DNA from: Rubrivivax sp. | GTDB lineage: Bacteria; Pseudomonadota; Gammaproteobacteria; Burkholderiales; Burkholderiaceae_C | Direction of reading: 5' to 3' | NCBI GenBank assembly: GCA_027487905.1 | Contig: JAIYCR010000040.1 | Location: 124,001 to 188,000, forward strand | DNA: 64,000 nucleotides | Shown here: positions 57,999-64,000 of the stretch, one piece after another | Numbering within the stretch: the stretch's first letter is position 1 | Layout: every line of letters begins with the position of its first letter | Notes under the pieces: model-generated | What the model saw: the letters and a program-made list of their open reading frames with translations, nothing else | Databases searched by the model: none | Told to the model about the DNA's origin: nothing | Position numbers and translations under genes: made by a program

Positions 57999-58781
57999 TC
58001 AGGCCGGCACGAGGGCCAGCACCCGCAGCGGCGAGCCCGAGCCGCCGCGGATCTTCAGCGGCGCGGCCACGATCACCGCGCCGGTCGGGGGCAGCAGGTC
58101 CAGGTTCATCAGGCACTGCAGGCCGTACTTGTTCGCCCCGTGCATCAGCGTGTGGCAGGGATAGGCCAGGGGCCACGCGTAGGACTGTCCGGCGTCGGTG
58201 TTGATGGTCTCCACGCCGAAGCCGCGCACATCGCGCTGGACCAGGAACTCGACCGCGGCCTGGGTGGGCCCCGGGGTGTGGGCGCCGTCCTCGCGCAGGT
58301 TCACGAAGCGGGCGGGATCGACGATGCGCCGGCTCCAGTCGGTGCGAAAGAGCAGCCACGCGCCCGCCGGAATGCGGCCGTGCCGTGCCTCCCAGTGCTC
58401 GAGGAAGGGCAGGTCCAGTGTCCAGTCGTCGTTGCCCGCCACCTCGGCGCTGGCGTCCACCACGCAGGCCGGGCCGATGAACTGCCGGGCCTCGATGGTG
58501 TCCACGCTGTTGTGCGGGTGCTCGCGCCCGGTGATCCAGTGCACCGGTGCGTCGAAGTGGGTGCCGGTGTGCTCGCCGCAGGAGAAGTTGTTCCAGTACC
58601 AGCCGGGGCCGCGCTCGTCGTACTGGCAGATCGTCTCCTGGCGGAAGGCCCACACCTGGCCGAACTGCGGGGGCAGCACGAGCGCGGGGAAGTCGGGCGA
58701 CAGGGTCTGGGTCAGATCGACCACGCGCAGGGACCCGCTGGCCAGCGCGGCGGCGAAATCGGCGAGGCGGGGGGCGGTCAT
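57999..58781 (-). CDS. cyclase-family (kynurenine formamidase-like) hydrolase
   Basis: A 260-residue metal-dependent hydrolase from ATG 58781 (a TTG four codons earlier is possible). It contains the metal-binding GEHTGTHFDAPVHWITG (HxGTHxDxPxH) of the KynB/cyclase family and a second conserved NTDAGQS segment. The family cleaves formamides, imides or lactones such as N-formylkynurenine or isatin. It is the first gene of the operon with iorA, so an indole or aromatic amino acid derivative is a possible substrate, but this is inference. Confidence 0.83.
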   Translation of the reverse strand: MTAPRLADFAAALASGSLRVVDLTQTLSPDFPALVLPPQFGQVWAFRQETICQYDERGPGWYWNNFSCGEHTGTHFDAPVHWITGREHPHNSVDTIEARQFIGPACVVDASAEVAGNDDWTLDLPFLEHWEARHGRIPAGAWLLFRTDWSRRIVDPARFVNLREDGAHTPGPTQAAVEFLVQRDVRGFGVETINTDAGQSYAWPLAYPCHTLMHGANKYGLQCLMNLDLLPPTGAVIVAAPLKIRGGSGSPLRVLALVPA

Positions 58782-58921
58782 GCGGACTTTCAAGGCGCCG
58801 ACGACAGGCGGCGACCGACCGGCATGCTCGCTTCCGCCGGGCGCTGCGGTCTATCCGCTTTTCGCTGCGGGCTGTCCGCTCCCCGAAACGCCAGGGAAGA
58901 CCCTGGGGCGCTGCGGGCTGG

Positions 58922-59395
58922 CTAGCGCGTGCCGGAAGGCGGGGCCTTGGTCACGCGCGTCTTGCCGCCGGTGGACACGAGGATGACGGCGTCGCCGGGG
59001 GCGATCTTCTCGTTGCCCTCGGCCTGGATGACGGCCCGCCGTTCGCCGTTGCGCAGCTGCAGCAGGTATTCGACGCCCGTCTCGCGGGTGCCGGCGCGTT
59101 CCACCGCATTGCCCACCACCGCACCGGCCACCGCGCCGAGCACGCCCACGATGGCGCCCTCGCGCCGCCCGCCGACGCCGGCGCCGGCGATGCCGCCCAC
59201 CACGCCGCCGGCGGTGGCGCCGATGCCGCTCTGGCTGCCGTCCACCGTGACGGTGCGGGTGGACAGCACGACGGCGTCCTGAACCTGGGACAGGCGCTGG
59301 GCATCGCCGCGCTGCACGACGTCCGGGCTGGTGGTGGAGCATGCCGCCAGCAGGGTGGCGGCACTGAGGATGAGGGGGCGGGCGAAACGGCGCAT
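58922..59395 (-). CDS. glycine-zipper outer membrane lipoprotein (SlyB/Pcp-like)
   Basis: A 157-residue lipoprotein from ATG 59395, with GGAGG upstream and lipobox LLAAC in MRRFARPLILSAATLLAACS. The middle carries glycine zippers (GIGATAGGVVGGIAGAGVGG, GVLGAVAGAVVGNAVE), and the C-terminal ~55 residues form a small beta domain (VEYLLQLRNGERRAVI). The SlyB/Pcp family stabilises the outer membrane under stress. It is divergent from glk. Confidence 0.85.
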   Translation of the reverse strand: MRRFARPLILSAATLLAACSTTSPDVVQRGDAQRLSQVQDAVVLSTRTVTVDGSQSGIGATAGGVVGGIAGAGVGGRREGAIVGVLGAVAGAVVGNAVERAGTRETGVEYLLQLRNGERRAVIQAEGNEKIAPGDAVILVSTGGKTRVTKAPPSGTR

Positions 59396-59504
59396 GCGGG
59401 TACCTCCAGGGCTTTGCACACATTGTCCACCCGCCGGGCACCGCGGTGACGGGCCGCGGGCGGCACACTTGCCCAGCCCGAGACCTATTGCAGAACCTGC
59501 GCCG

Positions 59505-60542
59505 ATGACGACCCCTTCCACGCGCCCGCTCGAGCCGAACGCCCCGCGACAGCCCGGCGCTGCGCGGCTGCTGGCCGACCTGGGTGGCACGAACGCCCGC
59601 TTCGCCTGGCAGGCGGGGCCGGGTGCGCCGCTGCGCGAGCTGCGGGTGCTGGCCGCAGCCGACTTCCCCAGCGTGCTCGACGCGGCCGAGCACTACCTGG
59701 ATGGGCTGGCCCCGGCGCATGCCCGGCCCGTGCACGCCGCCCTGGGCATCGCCAACCCGGTGGACGGCGACCGGGTGCGCATGACCAACCACGCCTGGTC
59801 CTTCTCGATCGCGCAGTTGCGCGAGGCGCTGGGGCTGGAGCGCCTTGTGGTGATCAACGATTTCGAAGCGCTGGCCCGCGCGCTGCCGCTGCTGCAGCCG
59901 CACGAGACGCGGGCTCTGAGCCCGGGTTCGGGCTTGGCCGGGTCCCGCGCGCCGATCGGCCTGATCGGACCGGGCACCGGGCTGGGCGTGGGCGCCCTGG
60001 TGCCCGTCGCCCCGGGCCGGTGGCGGGCCTTGGCCACCGAGGGCGGTCATGTGAGCCTGGCCACCCACGATGCACGCGAGGACGCGGTGCTGGCCTGCCT
60101 GCGGCAACGCTTCGGCCATGTGTCGGCCGAGCGGGTGGTGTCCGGCCCCGGCCTGGTGAACCTCCATCAGGCCCTGTGCGCCATCGACGGCGTGCCGGCT
60201 GCGAGCGCGCTCGCAGCGCGCGACCTCACGTCCGACCCGCCCCGGGCCGATCTCGACGCGGCCCGGGTGGAGGAGGTGATCGGGCTGTTCCTGGGCTTCC
60301 TGGGCAGTACAGCCGGCAACCTCGCACTCACCTTGGGCGCACGCGGCGGCGTCTACATCGCAGGCGGCATCGTGCCGCGCCTGTCACCGCAGCGGGTCGC
60401 CCGGTCCTCCCTGCAGGCCCGATTCGTCGGGAAGGGGCGCTTCGAGCCCTGGCTGCAGGACATTGCACTGCGCCTCATCGTGAGCGCGGAGTCGCCCGCA
60501 CTGCGGGGTGCGGCGCTGGCGCTGGACGACCCGACCGGCTGA
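59505..60542 (+). CDS. glk: glucokinase
   Basis: A 345-residue ROK-independent bacterial glucokinase phosphorylating glucose with ATP. LLADLGGTNARFAWQ is the phosphate loop, then FGIANPVDGD-type ALGIANPVDGDRV, the catalytic VVINDFEALARALP, GPGTGLGVGALVP and the zinc-less EGGHVSLA. ATG 59505 is chosen; an upstream in-frame ATG at 59331 enters the divergent lipoprotein gene. About 20 extra N-terminal residues precede the domain. Confidence 0.92.
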   Translation: MTTPSTRPLEPNAPRQPGAARLLADLGGTNARFAWQAGPGAPLRELRVLAAADFPSVLDAAEHYLDGLAPAHARPVHAALGIANPVDGDRVRMTNHAWSFSIAQLREALGLERLVVINDFEALARALPLLQPHETRALSPGSGLAGSRAPIGLIGPGTGLGVGALVPVAPGRWRALATEGGHVSLATHDAREDAVLACLRQRFGHVSAERVVSGPGLVNLHQALCAIDGVPAASALAARDLTSDPPRADLDAARVEEVIGLFLGFLGSTAGNLALTLGARGGVYIAGGIVPRLSPQRVARSSLQARFVGKGRFEPWLQDIALRLIVSAESPALRGAALALDDPTG

Positions 60543-60557
60543 GCCGACGCGGCGGCC

Positions 60558-61115
60558 TCAGCCGCGCAGGCGGCTGTGACGCGGGACGCTGGCGAGCAGG
60601 AAGTCCATCTGGTCGGTGACGATGCGCCGACCCCGCAGGATCATGTCCTCGTGCAGGCTGGGCACGTAGGGCAGGTAGAAGAGGCTCAGCCCCATTTCCT
60701 GCGGCAGCCGGTTGCCCTTCAGGCCGTTGCAGGGACGGCAGGCGGTGATGCAGTTCATCCAGCTGTCCAGCCCGCCACGCGACGTGGGCACGATGTGCTC
60801 GCGGGTGAGCTCGTCCAGGGAAAAGCGCCGGCCGCAGTAGGCGCACACGCCGCGGTCGCGGGCGAAGAGCTTGGGGTTGGTGAGGGCGGGAATGTCGCGC
60901 CAGGCCCGGCTGGGCACCGAGCCGCGCACGGCGACGATGGGGTGGACCTCGATGCGCGACTGCAGGCCGCTGCGGCGCTGGGTTCCGCCGCGCAGCACGC
61001 AGGCCGCCTCGCCGATCGTCCAGGCGATGGAATCGCTGGCATACAGCACGGCCGCCTCCCTGGTCGTGATCCAGGCCTGGGGCCGACCGGACACATCGAG
61101 CTGCAACACGTCCAC
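60558..61115 (-). CDS. HNH endonuclease
   Basis: A 185-residue protein from GTG 61115 (GTG 61109 is equally possible; AGGAGG lies 4 or 10 bases upstream, respectively). The HNH/McrA-type zinc nuclease covers about residues 95-145: CAYCGRRFSLDELTREHIVP and RGGLDSWMNCITACRPCNGLKG, with two CxxC pairs and the H of EHIVP. Stand-alone HNH proteins of this length are common in proteobacteria and their task is unsettled. It is divergent from the TetR gene at 61371. Confidence 0.87.
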   Translation of the reverse strand: MDVLQLDVSGRPQAWITTREAAVLYASDSIAWTIGEAACVLRGGTQRRSGLQSRIEVHPIVAVRGSVPSRAWRDIPALTNPKLFARDRGVCAYCGRRFSLDELTREHIVPTSRGGLDSWMNCITACRPCNGLKGNRLPQEMGLSLFYLPYVPSLHEDMILRGRRIVTDQMDFLLASVPRHSRLRG

Positions 61116-61299
61116 GGAACCTCCTGTGGTGTTTGCCCGAGCGTAATGCATCCGGCCGTCAAGCCGATGAACCCGCGCCGAAGGCCCGATGCAGCCGGCC
61201 CAGGCGGCCTGCGCTGTGCGACGCCTCGCCGCACTAGGTCGAATGGCCTAGAAATTACCGGGTCTTGGCGGGCGGGCCGGCTTCGGTGGGTACAGAATA

Positions 61300-61311
61300 G
61301 AACGATCGTTC
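61300..61311. promoter_or_regulatory. palindromic TetR-type operator
   Basis: The perfect 12-base palindrome GAACGATCGTTC lies 60 bases before the probable start of the TetR gene, in the only gap between the divergent HNH and TetR genes. It is a typical TetR-family operator shape and probably mediates autoregulation. Downstream acyl-CoA dehydrogenase control would then follow by read-through. Confidence 0.5.
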
Positions 61312-61370
61312 GTTTTTCTCTCCCCCCTGCGTTCCTGCCTCCCGGCTTTCCTTCGCACCCCAGCCCCGCC

Positions 61371-62156
61371 TTGGAAGACACCGCCCCCCACCGCCGCACC
61401 CGCGCCCATGCCAAGGGCCAGCAGACCCGCGCCGCGATCCTCGACGCGGCGCTGGGCCTGGCCTCGCACATGGGTCTGGAGGGGCTGTCCATCGGGACGC
61501 TGGCCGAGGTGACGGGCATGAGCAAGTCGGGCGTCTTCGCGCATTTCGGTTCGCGCGAGGAGCTTCAGATGGCGGTCATCCGCCAATACCACCTGAAGTT
61601 CGAGGAGGAAGTCTTCTTCCCGGCGCTGCGGCAGCCGCGCGGGCTGCCCCGCCTGCGTTGCCTCTTCGACCGCTGGATCGATCGGGTGACGCTGGAGATC
61701 GACTCCGGCTGCATCTACATCAGCGGTGCGGTCGAGTTCGACGATCGCCCCGGCCCGGTGCGCGATGCGCTGGAGTCCATGGTCAAGACCTGGCAGGCCG
61801 CGCTGGCCCGCGCCGTGGCGTCGGCCATTGAACAGGGCCATCTGCGCGCCGACCTGGACCCGCTGCAGATGCTCTTCGAGATCCATGGCCTCATCCTGGC
61901 GCTGCACCACGACGCCCGGTTCCTGCGCAACCCCGGGGCAGTCGGCCGGGCGCGCGCGGGCTTCGAGCGCGTGCTGTCGGACGCAGCGCCGGGCATGTCG
62001 CATGCCCGCGCGAACGCCACCGCCAAGACAGCGGTCACGAGCACATCCACCACCGCAGCCGCCAGCCCGAGGTCGGCCGGTGCGGTGCCTTCCTCGCCAG
62101 CGCCTGCGCGTTCTGCCCGCAAGGCGGCGGCGCGACGCGGCCTGCCCCTTCGCTGA
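61371..62156 (+). CDS. TetR family regulator
   Basis: A 261-residue regulator from TTG 61371. No ATG or GTG occurs in this frame before the DNA-binding domain, so TTG is the most plausible start. The helix-turn-helix reads TRAAILDAALGLASHMGLEG and LAEVTGMSKSGVFAHFGSREEL. The C-terminal ~55 residues are a Ser/Thr/Ala/Arg-rich tail of unusual length. It lies 71 bases before an acyl-CoA dehydrogenase gene, suggesting an acyl-CoA-responsive repressor. Confidence 0.8.
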   Translation: MEDTAPHRRTRAHAKGQQTRAAILDAALGLASHMGLEGLSIGTLAEVTGMSKSGVFAHFGSREELQMAVIRQYHLKFEEEVFFPALRQPRGLPRLRCLFDRWIDRVTLEIDSGCIYISGAVEFDDRPGPVRDALESMVKTWQAALARAVASAIEQGHLRADLDPLQMLFEIHGLILALHHDARFLRNPGAVGRARAGFERVLSDAAPGMSHARANATAKTAVTSTSTTAAASPRSAGAVPSSPAPARSARKAAARRGLPLR

Positions 62157-62227
62157 CACCGCCGCCCCACGGCGCTGCGGCCCCTTCATCCGATCCACCT
62201 GCATCCACCCTCCGCCAAGGACCTGCC

Positions 62228-64000
62228 ATGCCGAGCTACACACCGCCCCTGCGAGACCTGCGCTTCGTGATGCACGAGCTTCTGGACGTGGTGGGCACGC
62301 TCAAGGCGAGCCCGCGCCACGCCGACCTGGACGAGGACACCCTCAACGCCGTGATCGAGGAGGCGGGCCGCTTCGCCTCCGAGGTGCTGGCCCCCTTGAA
62401 CGCCACCGGGGACGCCGAGGGCTGCCGGCTGGACAAGTCCACCCACGAGGTCGCCGCCCCGGCCGGCTTCCGCGAGGCCTATGCGAAGTTCGTCGAGGGC
62501 GGCTGGCCCGCACTGAGCTGCGACCCGGCCTACGGCGGCCAGGGCCTGCCCATCACGATGAACCAGGTGCTGTACGAGATGCTCAACAGCGCCAACCAGG
62601 CCTGGACGATGTATCCGGGGCTGACCCACGGTGCCTATGAGTGCCTGCACGCCCACGGCACGCCCGAGCAGCAGGCCACCTACCTGCCCAAGCTGACCAG
62701 CGGCGAATGGACCGGCACCATGTGCCTGACCGAGCCGCACTGCGGCACCGACCTGGGCCTGCTGCGCAGCAAGGCCGAGCCCCAGGCCGACGGCAGCTAC
62801 CGCATCACCGGCAACAAGATCTTCATCAGCTCGGGCGAACACGACCTGGCCGCCAACATCATCCACCTGGTGCTCGCGCGCCTGCCCGATGCGCCGGCCG
62901 GCTCCAAGGGCATCTCGCTCTTCGTGGTGCCCAAGTTCCTGGTGCAGGCCGACGGCAGCCTGGGCGCGCGCAACCCCATCTTCTGCGGGGCGCTCGAGCA
63001 CAAGATGGGCATCCACGGCAACGCCACCTGCCAGATGAACCTGGACGGGGCCCAGGGCTGGCTGGTGGGCCAGCCGCACAAGGGCCTGGCCGCGATGTTC
63101 GTGATGATGAACGCCGCCCGGCTGGGCGTGGGCATCCAGTCGCTGGGGCTGACCGAGGTGGCCTACCAGAACGCAGCGGCCTATGCGAAGGACCGCCTGC
63201 AGATGCGTGCGCTGTCCGGCCCGAAGGCGCCCGACAAGGCCGCCGACCCGATCATCGTGCACCCGGACGTGCGCAAGATGCTGCTGACCGCGCGCGCCTA
63301 TGCCGAGGGCGGGCGGGCGCTGGCCATCCACACGGCGCTGCTGATCGACCTGGAACTGTCCTCGCCGGACGAACAGGTGCGCCGCGACGCCGCCGACGAA
63401 GTGGCGCTGCTCACGCCCATCATCAAGGCCTTCATCACCGACAACGCGTGGCTCGCCACCTCGCACTGCCTGCAGGTCTTCGGCGGGCACGGCTTCATCC
63501 GCGAATGGGGCATGGAGCAGTTCGTGCGCGACTCGCGCATCAACATGATCTACGAGGGCACCAACACCATCCAGTCGCTGGACCTGCTGGGCCGCAAGGT
63601 GCTGGGCGACAACGGCGCCAAGCTCAAGAAGTTCGGCAAGCGCATCGCCGCCTTCGTCGAGGACGAGGGCACCGACGAGGCGATGCAGGAGTTCATCAAC
63701 CCGCTGGCCGACCTGGGCGACAAGGTGACCAAGCTCACCACCGAGCTGGGCATGAAGGGCTTCCAGAACCCCGACGAAGTGGGCGCCGCCGCGGTGGACT
63801 ACCTGCGGGTGTGCGGCCACCTTGTCTTCGCCTATTTCTTCGCCCGCATGGCCAAGGTCGCGCTGCAGCAGCAAGGCGGCGGCGACCCCTTCTATGCGGC
63901 CAAGCTCAACACCGCGCGCTTCTATTTCCAGAAGCTGCTGCCCGAGACGGCCGGCCTGATCCGCAGCGCCCGTTCCGGCTCCGCCTCGCTGATGGCCATG
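62228..64000 (+). CDS. acyl-CoA dehydrogenase, cut by the window end
   Basis: From ATG 62228 (AAGGA upstream) the frame is open for 591 codons to the window edge. It is the long FadE-type: N-terminal helical domain, CLTEPHCGTDLGLL and ITGNKIFISSGEHD for FAD contact, then QVFGGHGFIREWGMEQFVRD and RINMIYEGTNTIQSLDLLGRKV, which carries the catalytic Glu of YEGT. The C-terminal extra domain of this branch begins around residue 470. It catalyses the first step of beta-oxidation. The missing 3' end is at most a few codons. Confidence 0.9.
   Translation, partial: MPSYTPPLRDLRFVMHELLDVVGTLKASPRHADLDEDTLNAVIEEAGRFASEVLAPLNATGDAEGCRLDKSTHEVAAPAGFREAYAKFVEGGWPALSCDPAYGGQGLPITMNQVLYEMLNSANQAWTMYPGLTHGAYECLHAHGTPEQQATYLPKLTSGEWTGTMCLTEPHCGTDLGLLRSKAEPQADGSYRITGNKIFISSGEHDLAANIIHLVLARLPDAPAGSKGISLFVVPKFLVQADGSLGARNPIFCGALEHKMGIHGNATCQMNLDGAQGWLVGQPHKGLAAMFVMMNAARLGVGIQSLGLTEVAYQNAAAYAKDRLQMRALSGPKAPDKAADPIIVHPDVRKMLLTARAYAEGGRALAIHTALLIDLELSSPDEQVRRDAADEVALLTPIIKAFITDNAWLATSHCLQVFGGHGFIREWGMEQFVRDSRINMIYEGTNTIQSLDLLGRKVLGDNGAKLKKFGKRIAAFVEDEGTDEAMQEFINPLADLGDKVTKLTTELGMKGFQNPDEVGAAAVDYLRVCGHLVFAYFFARMAKVALQQQGGGDPFYAAKLNTARFYFQKLLPETAGLIRSARSGSASLMAM

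Overview
The window is GC-rich, densely coded DNA from a betaproteobacterium, most likely order Burkholderiales and probably the Rubrivivax/Leptothrix/Methylibium group. The evidence is the gene orders bolA-murA-hisGDCBHAF, rsmD-coaD-ferredoxin, rplY-prs-tRNA-Gln-ispE-lolB-TPR-mutM-dynamin-mutY and recN-nadK-hrcA, plus a Bug-type tricarboxylate receptor and a phasin. No rRNA, prophage, transposase or CRISPR array was seen. All intergenic gaps are under 300 bases.

Layout. 1-6.8 kb: 5' part of dusB, a YqaA membrane protein, a patatin lipase, a PHA-granule phasin, a two-domain fatty acyl-CoA reductase, a TPR protein and a TetR regulator. 6.9-19.7 kb: ABC-2 exporter, bolA, murA and the histidine genes hisGDCBHAF (hisD is fused to a GNAT domain; hisI and hisE are absent), then rsmD, coaD, a ferredoxin and two small secreted proteins of unknown function. 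19.8-20.4 kb: pth. 20.6-34.7 kb: a compact 13-gene plus-strand cluster lying between pth and rplY, which are neighbours in related genomes as I recall them. It encodes a GntR regulator, a complete branched-chain-type ABC importer, an aconitase-family hydro-lyase (two subunits), a HyuB/HyuA pair, an isochorismatase-fold hydrolase, an FAD dehydrogenase and an isocitrate lyase/PEP mutase-family lyase. 34.7-50.1 kb: housekeeping genes, including a mutY reading frame interrupted by an in-frame TAG, and a CAT-anticodon tRNA with tRNA-Ile2 features. 50.1-64 kb: a 2-oxoglutarate oxygenase and AraC regulator; an operon with a cyclase-family hydrolase, both subunits of indolepyruvate oxidoreductase, a Bug receptor and a thioesterase; glucokinase; an HNH nuclease; and a TetR regulator next to an acyl-CoA dehydrogenase that runs off the window.

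Most interesting: the 20.6-34.7 kb cluster reads as one uptake-to-central-metabolism route. A plausible scheme, which is inference, is import, ATP-dependent opening of a cyclic imide, lactam or hydantoin, hydrolysis, oxidation of a substituted succinate, hydration to a substituted malate and C-C cleavage to a 2-oxoacid plus a carboxylic acid. I know of no described pathway with this gene set. Other notable points are the HisD-GNAT fusion, the mutY amber codon, a six-unit secreted repeat protein, and a 31-bp tandem array of terminator-like hairpins at the downstream edge of the cluster.
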